A stretch of DNA of 64,000 nucleotides, taken from the NCBI RefSeq assembly GCF_008831285.2, contig NC_045140.1, forward strand, positions 12,336,505 through 12,400,504. Reading direction: 5' to 3'. Of the stretch, positions 37,494 through 49,012 are shown one piece after another. The position numbers and the translations under genes were made by a program. Source of the DNA: Nymphaea colorata. Taxonomy: Eukaryota; Streptophyta; Magnoliopsida; Nymphaeales; Nymphaeaceae. The notes beneath the pieces were generated by a model. It searched no databases. It was given only the letters and a program-made list of their open reading frames with translations, and had not been told where the DNA came from. Positions within the stretch are counted from its first letter, which is position 1, and each line of letters opens with the position of its first letter.

Positions 37494-38356
37494 GGTTGCG
37501 TTTGACGTATTGGAAATGTACTGTTCAACCAGAAAATTAACTCAAATTTTTAAAAAAATTTCCTTCCCATCAAACAAGGGAAGGAAAAAATAACCGTTGA
37601 ACCCATTTCCGGCAATTTTTTTCCAAAAACTTTTTTTCGCCTGAGAGTCGGAAAAAAATTTCTAGAAATATTTTTTTGCCCGTTGGGGCTTCTCCCTGCG
37701 TCTCTCTCCTCGTCTTGCTCTTCTCATCCTCCGCAGCTGCCTCACCCTGCTGCTTCCTCAACCCCCACCACAGCGTCAACACCACTGTCCGTTTGGGTTC
37801 TCACGTATTTCTCATTCTGTTGAAAGGATTCTCGCTCAAAACCCTCTCACTCTCTCACTCGAAACCCTTGCTCGAGACCCTTGCGTCTTTTTTTCACCAA
37901 ACCTGCCTTCATCAAGCCTTTCCCCTTCTCTCCCTGCTGCTACCTTAGACGCATCTGTCACCAACACAGCGTTCTTCCTCCTGCACAACGTTCTCACCAG
38001 CGGCTTGATTTGGGCATCTCGCGGTTCGGGTCTGGATGGAAGAGATCGAACATGGGAATCAGAAGCAAACAAAGCATGCTCGCCTTCCTCACCAGCACAG
38101 CGTCTAGCAGGGGTGAAAGGTATGTCTCTCTCTCTCTCTCTCAATCTCTTCCTCTGCCATTTTCCCACCGTCCATTGCAGCCTATCATCTCATGCTTATC
38201 TAGTGCCAGTTTATGCATTCCTTTGTAGGATTTGAAGTGTGAATCTCCTTATCAATTGTTGATGCATCCTGGAATCCTGTTACAATTGATACGAGAACAA
38301 TATTTTGGTTCTAATTTTGAAATACCTTTTCATGACAGTTCATGATATTTGTGTTC

Positions 38357-38418
38357 CTCGTTTCCCTTTTTATTGTTAGTCGTTTCCCTTTTTACTGTTA
38401 GTCGTTTCCCTTTTATGC
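38357..38418. repeat. 22-bp tandem repeat (GTTTCCCTTTT...TTAGTC)
   Basis: About 2.7 copies of GTTTCCCTTTTTATTGTTAG-TC just outside the solo LTR, inside the Harbinger element. Confidence 0.8.
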
Positions 38419-38458
38419 CTGCTCGTAGTCATTCCAAATTGGACCAGACACCAAGTAT

Positions 38459-38463
38459 GATAT
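38459..38463. other. Target-site duplication of solo LTR (GATAT), left
   Basis: GATAT, repeated at 42183-42187. Confidence 0.85.
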
Positions 38464-41400
38464 TGTTAACACCCCAAATTTTTCCACATCAAAATTGAAG
38501 CAATGTGAAAATTTCACAAAAGAATTGTTAAAATTTGCAATTTCAAAGCCAATTTCGAATCTAAAGAACAATTAGATTCAAATCGTGAATTTAACCTGAG
38601 ACACGAATCCCAATGCAGGATTACGAGTCCAAATCCAATTGCAAATGTCATTTGAAATCCAAATCCAATTGTAAAATGCAAATTTTGACTTAGATCAAAG
38701 AATTGGATCTAATTCAGTCTAAAATGCTACGTGGGACCCACGTGTGGGCCCCACCTAGCCCGTGTGGTCAAGACCCCCCCCAGGGGCCATGCCCCCTCCA
38801 TGTCAAAAAAAATAATAAATAAATATTTTCTCTCAAATTAATTGAAGAAAAGTCATTTTCAAGAAGAAATAAAGGAGAAACCTAAGAAAAGATAGACATT
38901 TATGTCTCTCTCTCTTCTTTAACTAGGTCCTCCTTAAAGAAAAAAAATCATTTTCAAGGAAGTAATTACTAGACTGGTCAAACTCACCTAACCTACTTAA
39001 TCCAAGTAGGTTTGACCCGGGTGCACTCAAATGTGGTGCCAATTCCAGCTAGGTTCGGTCACTATGGGATCAATACAGTCAAAACGTAAGTATGTCTCAT
39101 GATCCAATTAATGGACGAAAATAAACTTTGACCGAACCAAACCCACTTTGACTAAACTCAGTCAAAGTACAATTTAGCTCAATTAAGAGCTTTCTTGACC
39201 CAAATTTATCAAATTACCTCAAATAAAGTCAAACTACTTGCAAATGAGCTTTGACTTTTGTCAATTAGTCGAAATTGATCAATTTGGACAATTTTGCCCT
39301 TCTGCGGTCAACCTAAGATTAAAAAGCCTAAAATGGTTTATGAAAGGCAAATAAACATTTGAATTTGTCAAATGCATGAATCAAATACCAAATTTAAATT
39401 GAATTTCTCAAGTGAAAGTTTGATTCAGTTGAAATCCATTTTCAATCAAGTTTTGGACGAAAATACCCTTTTCGAACCAAATTTGATAAAATTTTTAAAT
39501 TTTATTAAAAATTAAATTGAATTATCATAATTCAATGGCATTTGGAGCTTAGTAACTAGGTTTTAACCTTATAAGCTCGATTTCAAACAAAAAATAAATA
39601 AAAAGTACAAAATAAGGGCAAAATCCTATGCAAGGGCATTTTCATCCAAAATTTTGGTCAAAATGGTCACCTAGGTCTGAACCCATGTTGACCAAACCTA
39701 GCCCAGCCCACCTAGCTTGTAGAAATGGGCTGAAAAATGGTCAATTAGAGCTTTTAAAGTCTATTTAACTCATTTTACAAGTCTCCAAAGTCTTAAGAAA
39801 GTTCCCAATGTGAATTAAGAAGGTGGTTGAACCCACCTCCTCCTCTATATAAACCTCCCCTTGGCCACCAAGGGGGAGGACGAAATTTTGGAGCATTCTA
39901 TCAAATTGCTGCAGCCAAGGAGCTAGGAGTGAGAAGCCAAGGAAGAGAGAAGAGGTTCTTTCAAGCCCCCTTCCCCTTTTTCTCCCATTCTCTTCTTCAC
40001 TTTCTTCTATTCTCCCCATTGATTTTGCTAAGTTAGGGTGCTTAAGAGAACCCTTACTTAGGATTCTCTTAAGAGAAGCCCTCTTTACCACTCCAAATTC
40101 CAGCAAGCAAGCTATTTCTTATTCTAGCTTTGCTAAGCTTGAATCCACGGTTGGATTCTTGCTTAGGATTGCTTAATTCCAGCAATTCGTGGAAGGGTTT
40201 ATTTTCATTTGCTTACGGCTGGGAATGATGTCCAGCTAAGGGAAACCTACGCTTCAATGTACACGTTAATGCATAATGCATGCATATGTCGGTTTTTCTT
40301 AAATATGAACCCAAGTATCAAATTTTGAAATGGGCCCCAAGGCCACGTCCCTTTCAAAGGAATCAACTTAATACCATTTTGAACTCCCTACTATGAGAGA
40401 ATCCCACGGTGAGAGAGTGATTTTGCTACATCACATATGGTGAAAATGCCTATAAGGGATGGATACGTTTTTATGAATGTGATCCACCCTTGCATGGCAA
40501 AATGATGGACGAATAAGCTTGAGTATTGTTTTATTTTCTTTCTTATTCACAGTCATTTTGATTCATGTCTTTCAATTTAATTAATCAAGGGTAGTGGGGA
40601 AGATTTGAAACAAGTTTTCAATCTTCCTACATAAAAGAACCCAGCCATGAATCATCATGATTCATGAGTCATGCGGTCCCTTGATAAAATTTCATTTTGA
40701 AAAGTAAGGAACGTATATGTATACATTGTTATATATGTACATATATGTATCCGATTTCTTGTCAAAAATTACATTCCTCCCTTAAAATCAGGTTGGAACA
40801 TGTTTTCAAACCGGTTTTTAAGGAAATGGGTCATTTTTATTGATTTTCCTAGTGCAAGACTATGAATCATTTTTATTTCATTTTTACTTAATTTCAGCAA
40901 ATCCATACGTAAGATGTATGTATGTTGTTGAAATCAGATCATGTTTCATAGGAATTGGTTTAAGAATGTCAAAGTTTACATATTTGAAATACCAACTATC
41001 CTAGAATCATCCAAAAGAGTTGACGATCTCATTACTATCAAATCTGGAATTTGAATCTATTTGAAAGACTTGTCATTTCCATCTAAGAAACAAGATATTT
41101 ATTGGAATCAATGTCGACAATTTTCAGCTATTTAAATCAACACAATGTCTGATTTTTAGCTATTTTGAGACAAAAGTGGATGTCCTCCACGTCTCCCATC
41201 CATTTCAAAGATTTAACTTGACATCATTTATATATTTTCACCATTTTGATAATTTTATGTCAAGCCTCAAGCTTATGGACTACATATCTAATTCATGTGC
41301 TTAATCATATAATGAGCACATATAGAGAAAGTCCTACATTTTAATCAATCTTCATGCATAGATTGTATGACGTGCAATACGGACTTTGAGAGATTATGAG

Positions 41401-42182
41401 GGAGTGAAGAATGTATGTTTCATATGAATGAATCTTGAGGGATTATGAGAGAGAGAAGAATGAATGTTCCATATAGTTTCCCTTCTCGTTTCATGCATTT
41501 ACTTTCACTCAAAATCAATAGCACCACATGCACATTCTCAAGAAATTAAGTGATTCAAATTTAAGTTGCAAAAAGTGACCAAGTCATATTGCAATGAGAA
41601 TTTGTAAACCTCACTTAACTTCAAAAGAAAACGCAAGCAATGCATTCATAATCTTTTGGCCAAAGTGCAATTGAAAAACAGCATGTTTTCTAACAATTTG
41701 GAACATATGTTCTTTCAAAAGAATGAATTCTACAAATCACATGATTTGACAAAAGAAGAGTTCAAAATCAATTTTTATCATAAGATGATCATCATCATCT
41801 AGAGTTCACAACAAAGAACTCAATTCCAAATCTTCAAAAATCCTCAAGAATTATGTGTTTCAAATAACACCAAAACAAAGGTTTTTAAACCAACTTGAAA
41901 ACCCCCAATATTCAAATTCATTTTTTCAAAAAAATGAATTTCGGTTCTTGAAACCAAAACCTCAATGCATAAGCATATAGGACTTACATCAATAACTCGT
42001 ATATGATCCAAATGATCCTTAGTCCTTGGTCTAATTACCCCTGTTAAAGGCGGCAGGAACGGTTGGACCTCGTACCGACGAGCGGATCCCTTTCTCTTGA
42101 AAATTTTCTCAAAACCCCAATTTTAAAAGAATTTTGTTGACTTGCATTTCGACCTCCTTGAAAAAGGAGTGGGGTGCGAACA
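38464..42182 (+). mobile_element. Solo LTR, 3719 bp, probably Ty3/Gypsy
   Basis: Begins TGTTAACACCCC and ends GGGGTGCGAACA, giving the canonical TG...CA and short inverted ends (TGTTaACACC / TGTTcGCACC). It is flanked by a perfect 5-bp duplication GATAT. No primer site, polypurine tract or polyprotein, as expected after recombination between two LTRs. A TATATAAA box at 39846-39853, followed by a C/T-rich leader, fits the LTR promoter. Such long LTRs with a TGTnACACCC-like start suggest the Tekay/Del branch of Gypsy elements, an inference only. Related fragments occur at 3252, 24690 and 30606. Confidence 0.88.
39846..39853 (+). promoter_or_regulatory. TATA box of the solo LTR promoter
   Basis: TATATAAA preceded by CCTCCTCC and followed by CCTCCCC. 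It lies mid-LTR where a U3/R boundary is expected; the decayed relative has TATAAAT at the equivalent place. Confidence 0.6.
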
Positions 42183-42187
42183 GATAT
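42183..42187. other. Target-site duplication of solo LTR (GATAT), right
   Basis: GATAT, identical to 38459-38463. Confidence 0.85.
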
Positions 42188-42402
42188 ATCTTAACCCATC
42201 CCATAGCCAAGTTCCACTCATGCCTTAGAAAAGTTACAGAGCGGCATTTGGTTGTTTTAGACTTGAGTATATAAGTTTTTCAATACTGATTAAAATCTTT
42301 AGTGTACATTGTTCTTAAGTCGTCTGACATTTAGGGTGTTAGAGTCCATCCTATTTGAAGAGCAGACATCTCGAGATGTGGAATTGTAGGCCCAAATTGT
42401 TG

Positions 42403-42407
42403 AGCTT
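42403..42407. other. Target-site duplication of Copia (AGCTT), left
   Basis: AGCTT, repeated at 47621-47625. Confidence 0.85.
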
Positions 42408-42944
42408 TATTAAACTACTGCATCGCAAGTCTACAGCTGGAGGAGATCTCGCCCATATCAGATCCACCAATCATGTCCCTACCAAAGATAACGCCCAGGC
42501 TATTAAGACTGCTACAAAAGATGAGGATCATCTATGTATAGCAACTGAAAAAGAGGAAATGTGCGATTCTATAATCAAATCTAATCCCAACAAATATGGG
42601 ATTAGCGATTCTGTAATGAAATCTAATCCCAACAAATATGGGATTAGCGATTCTTTAATCAAATCTAATCCCAACAAATATGGGATTAGCGATTATGTAA
42701 TCACATCTAATCCCAACAAATATGGCATCAGCGATTCTGTAATCAAATTGAATCCCAACGATTATGGGATTGATGGTCATGAAAATTGACTATAAAAGAG
42801 AGTCTCTTGTCTTGTAAAGTTGACAAGAAAGAGACACCTTCGTTCGTGGACGTAGACCAAAGGTCGAACCACGTTAAAATCCTTATCGTCTCTTCTCCTT
42901 TTCCCTCTCTCTTTCCTTTCTTCTTCCTGGTGTGTGGTTTTGTA
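42408..42944 (+). repeat. 5' LTR of the Copia element (537 bp)
   Basis: Pairs with 47170-47620. Contains five 42-bp units (42565-42774), a TATA-like CTATAAAAG at 42791-42799 with a transcript leader after it, and the CGTGG/CCACG pair at 42845-42849 and 42869-42873. Confidence 0.92.
42565..42774 (+). repeat. 42-bp minisatellite in 5' LTR, five units
   Basis: Each unit has GATTCTGTAATCAAATCT then AATCCCA, a 7-base loop, TGGGATT and AGC. AATCCCA/TGGGATT is a perfect 7-bp hairpin stem. The later units carry small changes. Open frames show it as a 14-residue repeat (SNPNKYGIS...), a by-product of a 42-base period. Confidence 0.92.
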
Positions 42945-42956
42945 TGGTATCAGAGC
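42945..42956 (+). other. Copia primer-binding site
   Basis: TGGTATCAGAGC immediately after the LTR, the standard plant Copia site for initiator tRNA-Met. Confidence 0.9.
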
Positions 42957-43039
42957 TGGTTATGGCGAATCAATAAGCAATCCCAGAAAGAGACTCCTAC
43001 AGCACAGCTGCAGCATCAACCAAGTCTGGTTTCGACAAC

Positions 43040-43729
43040 ATGAATCTACCATTTTCAGGTCTGATCTCCTCCGCCATACCTGCCCCAACTAGTCTTCAGC
43101 ATTTTTTATCCATCAAACTGTCTTCCGACAACTACTTGCTTTGGGAATCTCAATTCATTCCTATGCTTAAGAGTTATAATATGATGGCATATATTGATGG
43201 GTCGTTCAAATGCCCAGACGAGTTCTTACCTAGTGAAGATGGCAAAAGAACTATCTTAAATCCAGCCTTCTTGGAGTGGCATCGAGGTGACCAACTATTG
43301 TTAAGTTGGATCATTTCGTCGCTTAGTGAAGTCGTCCATAGTCAAGTTGTAGGTCTTGACTCATCATACAAAATCTGGACTACCATAAAACGCATCTATG
43401 CTGCTCAATCTAGAGCAAAGGTGCAACAACTTAAATCTGTCCTGCAAAACCTGAAAAAGGGAAATGAATCCATAACAGCATATTTTCACAAAGCTAAAGG
43501 CGTAGCTCATCAGCTAGCCATGGCTTCCAAAGCAGTAGATGTTGAGGATCTTGTCATGAATATTCTTTCTGGTCTTCCTACTGATAAATATGGCACCCTG
43601 AAAGTTTCGTTGCGCACTCGCGTCGATCCCATAAACTTGGAAAAATTATATTCTTTGCTTCTTATTCAAGAATCTGAAATTTCAAAGTCTGGAAACGTTG
43701 AGGACCCTTCAGCCTATGTAGCCCACTGA
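43040..43729 (+). pseudogene. Copia gag (first part of gag-pol)
   Basis: ATG 43040 opens a gag of the UBN2/retrotran_gag type: APTSLQHFLSIKLSSDNYLL (residues about 16-35), WHRGDQLLLSWIISSLSEVV, an AQSRAKVQQLKSVLQNLKKG helix and DLVMNILSGLPTDKY. It ends at an in-frame TGA (43727-43729). The frame continues unbroken past it into two zinc knuckles (about 43809-43910). The first (CHAY..RGHFASQC) has lost its second Cys and the second (CQACRKSGHGALSC) is complete. The TGA therefore looks like a mutation rather than a designed gag stop. Confidence 0.88.
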
Positions 43730-46700
43730 CAAAACTTCAAGAATCCCAAGTACCGTGGAAGAAATGAGCAGCAAAAAGGGTGTTCAGGAATCCGTCCTCA
43801 GGATAAAAATGTCAGTTGTCATGCCTACGGAAATCGTGGCCACTTCGCTTCCCAATGTCGAAGCGTATGTCAAGCTTGCAGGAAATCAGGACATGGTGCA
43901 TTGAGCTGCAAGTTATACAAGTTCCAAAAGGGATCTTCATCCCCAGAAGCTTATCATATGGAAACCATACCTCAAACAAATGATGGATTCTGGTATCACG
44001 ACACCGGTGCTACTCATCACGTGACGGCGGACTTAAACAAACTCTCCGTTCACTCAGAATATTGTGGGCAAGATCAGCTGAGAGTTGGAAATGGTACTGG
44101 TCTTCAAATCAAGAATGTTGGTAATGTTTCTCTCTACAACCCAACCTCAAAATTTTTTTTAAACAATGTGCTGCATGTTCCCACCATCTCTAAAAATCTT
44201 CTATCTGTGCATAAATTTGCCCGTGACAATAACGTTGTCTTTAAATTTGATGCAAATCGTTGCTAAGTTAAGAATTGGACAACAGGGGAGAAACTTCTGG
44301 AGGGAGCAAATAAAGGAGGATTGTATCAGCTGAAGTTACAACAACATGGAGCCTGCCAGAAAACAGCACTTGTAGGAGAACGGGTCTCGGTTGGTAATTG
44401 GCATAGTCGTTTGGGGCATCTTGATTTTAGAATTGTGATGCATGTTTTGAATAAATTTGACTTAATAATCAAATATGCGGATGCATGCCAAAGAGGGAAA
44501 AGTCATGCTCTTCCTTTTGCTCAGACATTACATAAGATTAATGCTCCACTTGATTTGATTTTTACTGATGTTTGGGGACCGGCTGCTAACACATCTGTGC
44601 ATGGTCATAGCTATTATGTTAATTTCATGGATGCCTTCTCTCATTTCTCTTGGATATATATTATCAAAAGTAGATCAGATGTTCTTTCCATCTTTAAAAC
44701 GTTTCAAGTTATGGTAGAACGTCTATTTGATCGAAAAATCAAGGCTGTTCAAAGCGATTGGGGAGGAGAATATCGCACTGTTTCCACCTATCTCAAACAA
44801 ATTGGTATTGTTCATAGAGTTGCATGCCCACATGTTCACCAAAAAAATGGCAGCATAGAAAGCAAACACAGGCATATTGTTGACATTGGATTAACTCTAC
44901 TTGCACATGCAAATTTACCTTATAAGTATTGGGACTTTGCCTTTAGAACTGTTGTTTTCTTGTTCAATAGAATGCCAACACGGGTTCTCAAAATGAAGTC
45001 ACCATATCAAGTTTTGTTCAAACAATCTCCTGATTATAAGTTTCTAAAGGTTTTTGGATGTGCCTGCTATCCTTGTCTACGTGATTTCAATACTCATAAA
45101 CTGCAGTTTCGCAGCAAGCAACATATCTTTTTTTGATATAGCAGCATGCACAAAGGATACATTTGCTTTGATCGGGATACGAGCAAACTTCTTATTAACA
45201 GACATGTGGTTTTTGAAGAAAGTGTATATCCCTTTAAAACTTTGGCATCACCAGCTCAACCTACACCAAGTAAACCTCCACTGCCTCTAGTCATTACTAT
45301 GCCCTCCCCAAACATACCACCTCTCTTAAACCGTTCCGCTCTCACACCCGTGCACCATTCACCAAATACTATATCATCCCCACCACCACTCCCTCCCATT
45401 CATTCACCGTCCAACATCATTCAGGATATACAATCTGGACCTACACCCTCACCTACCGATTCACCACCTCACCCTTCACCGCCGAACCCTTCACCACCCC
45501 CTAGACCGCATCGCTCTCACCACATGCTCACTCGGTCCCAAACTGGTTCTCTTAAGCCAAAAACCTACACCATCTCCAAATATCCCCTTCCTGCAGTTCA
45601 TCTCACCCATCTAATCTCTGAAACCAAACCTCGTACTGCGTCTCAAGCCTTGAAGCACACTTATTGGGTTCAAGCCATGAAAGATGAACTTGCAGCTCTA
45701 CACAAGAATCACACATGGACTCTTGTATCACCGCCTCCCTCTGCTAATATCATTGGCTCGAAATGGGTTTTTCGTATTAAAAGAAAAGCTGATGGCACTC
45801 TAGAAAGATACAAGGCTCGCTTAGTGGCTAAGGGCTACACTCAAGAACATGGTATTGACTACTTTGAAACATTCAGTCCCGTAGTCAAACACACTTCTAT
45901 ACGTGTTCTTCTCACTATTGTGATTACTTTTGGCTGGACTATTCGTCAACTTGATGTTCACAATGTTTTCCTTCATGGTGTTCTTATTGAGAAGGTATAT
46001 ATGGCTCAACCATAGGGCTTCATCGATGATTGTTTTCCTCATCATGTTTGTCAACTGCATAAGGCTATTTATGGTTTAAAACAGTCTCCCCGTGCTTGGT
46101 TCCAACCGCTTACTAATTTCTTGGTCTCATTGGGGTTCGTCGGCTCAAAAGTGGATTCCTCTCTTTTTATGTGGGTGCAATCTTATTCAACTTTATATAT
46201 CTTGATCTATGTTGATGATATTATTATTACAGAAAATAATGATACTATGATCAAGTCCATCATGCATACTCTAGATCAAGAATTTGGCATTAAAGATCTT
46301 GGCCTCCTGCACTATTTTTTGGGCATTCAAGTGACTTTCTCCTCCATGGGTTTATTTCTTTCTCAAGAAAAGTATATGCTTGATCTTCTGCAGAAATCAA
46401 ATATTATTGATGCAAAACCTCACTGCACGCCTATGTCTACCACTTTAAAACTGTCAAAACACATTGGGGAGCCTCTTTCCGATCCCACTCCATATCGGCA
46501 ACTTGTTGGTGCACCGCAATATCTTACGCTCACACGGCCTGACCTCTCATTTGCTGTCAACAAAGTGTGTCAATACATGCAACAGCCTACTACTATTCAC
46601 ATTACTATTGTCAAGCGCATTTTACGTTATGTCAAGGCCACCCTATCTTGCGGTCTTCTGTTAAAGCCGGCCACCACTTTTCACATTGATGCTTACACTG

Positions 46701-47161
46701 ATGCGGACTGGGCTGGCAACATTGATGATCGTAAGTCCACTGGCGGCTTTGCCATCTTTATAGGATCATCTCTTGTTTCTTGGTTTGCCTGCAAATAGCC
46801 TACTGTTGCTCGATCTAGCACCGAAGCTGAATACAGTGCTCTAGCTTCCTGTTCTTCTGAGGTTTTATGGCTCACATTTTTACTCAAGGAATTACATATT
46901 AATATGCCACACGTTTCTCGTCTATGGTGTGACAACATCAGTGTTGTCTTTCTCTCCGCTAATCTGGTTTTTCATAATAGAAGCAAGCATATTGAGATTG
47001 ATGTTAACTTTGTTCGTGATCATATTGCCAAGAATCATCTTCAAGTCCACTATATACCTAGTGCTGATCAGCTCGTGGACATCCTCACCAAGCCACTTGC
47101 TCAATCTACTTTTGACAATCTTAGATTCAAGCTTAACGCTATTTCCCGAGCGTTCATCTTG
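43730..47161 (+). pseudogene. Copia pol: protease, integrase, reverse transcriptase, RNase H
   Basis: Same frame as gag throughout. Protease: FWYHDTGATHHVT at about 43990 with the DTG active site. Integrase zinc region: NWHSRLGHLDF (about 44396), with one expected Cys replaced. Core: TDVWGPAANT, AVQSDWGGEYRTV and GSIESKHRHIV. Pro-rich linker 45240-45500. Reverse transcriptase: SKWVFRIKRKADGTLERYKA to LIYVDDIIIT (46203-46232). RNase H: DADWAGNIDDRKSTGGFAIF, RSSTEAEYSALAS. Further in-frame stops: TAA 44264-44266, TGA 45134-45136, TAG 46013-46015 and TAG 46796-46798. Both TAGs stand where relatives have CAG. After QLVDILTKPL the frame runs on into the 3' LTR to 47471 because no stop lies at the usual end. 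Not translatable as one protein. Confidence 0.9.
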
Positions 47162-47169
47162 AGGGGGGA
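47161..47169 (+). other. Polypurine tract
   Basis: GAGGGGGGA directly before the 3' LTR, primer for plus-strand synthesis. Confidence 0.9.
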
Positions 47170-47620
47170 TATTAAACCACTACATCGCACGTCTACAGCT
47201 GGAGGAGATCTTGCCTATATCAGATCCACAAATCATGTTCCTACCAAAGATAACACCCAGGCTATTAAGACTACTACAAAAGATGAGGATCATCTATGTA
47301 TAGCAACTGAAAAAGAGGAAACGTGCGATTCTGTAATCAAATCTAATCCCAACAAATATGGGATTAGCGGTTCTGTAATCAAATCTAATCCCAACAAATA
47401 TGGGATTAGCGATTTTGTAATCAAATCTAATCCCAACAAATATGGGATTGATAGTCATGAAAATCGACTATAAAAGAGAGTCTCTTGTCTTGTAAAATTG
47501 ACAAGAAAGTGACACCTTCCTTCGTGGACGTAGACCAAAGGTCGAACCATGTTAAAATCCTTGTCATCTTCTCCTTTTCTCTCTCTCTTTCCTTTCTTCT
47601 TCCTGGCGTGTGGTCTTGTA
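47170..47620 (+). repeat. 3' LTR of the Copia element (451 bp)
   Basis: Starts TATTAAACCAC and ends GGTCTTGTA. Holds three 42-bp units (47327-47452) against five in the 5' LTR, which accounts for nearly all of the 86-base length difference. Confidence 0.92.
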
Positions 47621-47625
47621 AGCTT
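47621..47625. other. Target-site duplication of Copia (AGCTT), right
   Basis: AGCTT, identical to 42403-42407. Confidence 0.85.
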
Positions 47626-49012
47626 GTCTGTGATGCCAATTTAACATTTTGACCCAAAACTGACCCCATCTCTCCGTTTGACAGGTCTCAACACACCCCA
47701 TACCTTTCATGGTTCACCTCTTAAGAAGGCTATGAACCAGGAAATTTATAGTGTGAGATATAAATATATTAGTTTCTCTCAAATTTTTTAATTTGGGTCT
47801 ATTTTCAGGTTCTTTCTCATATATGTGTATGTGAGTGGGAGAAGGAGAGAGTTAAGGTAAGCAGCTAAGTCTGCTGCACCATGATAAGCATGAGGCATGT
47901 TTGGACCTTACCTGCTATACTCATCAAACTCTTTTCTATGTTAACTTTTGGTACTTATTGAACCTCAATTGAGTGTTGTGATGAGAGATTGTGATAGGGT
48001 GTAAAAGGTTAATTTTGAGCTTGACGTGGGTTGGATTTTGTTCTAGTGACATACTGAAATATGAAAAAGGAACAAGTTGTTGGCTCACCTCTTCCAGTGG
48101 GCTGCCAATTATTCTGTTTGTGGCATTGAAAGTCACCAAGGATTTCTTCCAAACTTTTGTTTTTCTCCTCATTTGATGGCTGACAACCGATTGTTGAGCT
48201 GTAACTGGTTATGCTGTTTTCCATCATTCTCCTCCCTAAAGTCATGGCAAGGACTGGAGACTCTGAATTTCTGCCTTTGGTTTGAGTTGACGAAAGGAGG
48301 GGCTTTGTAGAAGGCTTCACAAAATTGTTATATGCTAATGTTAACTTGTACATTGAAGGGGATATCAGGGGGAATAGGGGTCTCAAATGTTGCCTTCAGA
48401 TCCATTCGTTCCTTTTTGCAGGTGTCCGTTAACACTTGAAAATGAGGCAGACCAAGCCTTCGGTTGTATACTCCTTGTGGGTATTGGCGACTCTTTGACT
48501 TCTTCTTCAATTGCTTTGTTCTATTCCGTTGAATATTATTTATTTAGTTATTGCAGAATTTAGCTTTTGTGATTATTTTCGTTTGTGATCGTTACTTTCC
48601 TAGAAGGCAACATTTAGTCCATTCATTGTTGCTAACATGCGTAGTAAATTATCATTTATCATTGCTATTCTCTTACGGTATTAGTGGTAGAAATGTGTGA
48701 ATGTTTTTTATATTTTTGATAATATCATTGGATTTTTCTGTTCTCAATGTCATCAGTTACTGATGGCCATGGAGCAATTACTATGCCCTTATGCTTGTTG
48801 ATAGAAAAATCTGAACATTAGTTATCTTCTGTATGCATAAGTGGATATTGCAGTGAACACAGATTGTGATATTTTCATTTTGAGTTGATCAGCTGTTAGC
48901 ACTTTCAATGTCTTGTACATATACCAATTATTTTGGCCATATTATGCTCTTCTTTTGTTCTATTTTGGGGTTTGCAATTACTTGTCATGTTTTCTTTTGT
49001 ACTGTAGTAGCT
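47626..49012. other. Harbinger interior without recognised gene
   Basis: Probably leader or intron sequence upstream of the Myb-like gene. Short open frames on both strands at 48009-48386 have no recognised domain. Confidence 0.4.

Larger units (their letters stand above)
42408..47620 (+). mobile_element. Nearly intact Ty1/Copia element with TA...TA LTRs, 5213 bp
   Basis: Complete structure: TSD AGCTT, 5' LTR 42408-42944, primer site 42945-42956, one gag-pol frame from 43040, polypurine tract 47161-47169, 3' LTR 47170-47620, TSD AGCTT. Both LTRs begin TATTAAAC and end TTGTA, so the terminal dinucleotides are TA...TA instead of TG...CA. The LTRs differ by a handful of substitutions and by two minisatellite units. 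It lies inside the Harbinger element, between the solo LTR and the Myb gene. Five in-frame stops and no frameshift were found, so the coding region decayed by point mutation. Confidence 0.92.

Noticed and set aside
42565-42774. CRISPR-like array (regular repeats with hairpins)
   Set aside because: No unique spacers; units are contiguous and sit in a plant retrotransposon LTR.
42355-42789. Protein with five 14-residue repeats
   Set aside because: It lies in the LTR and the repeat is simply a 42-base minisatellite read in frame; the 3' LTR gives three units.
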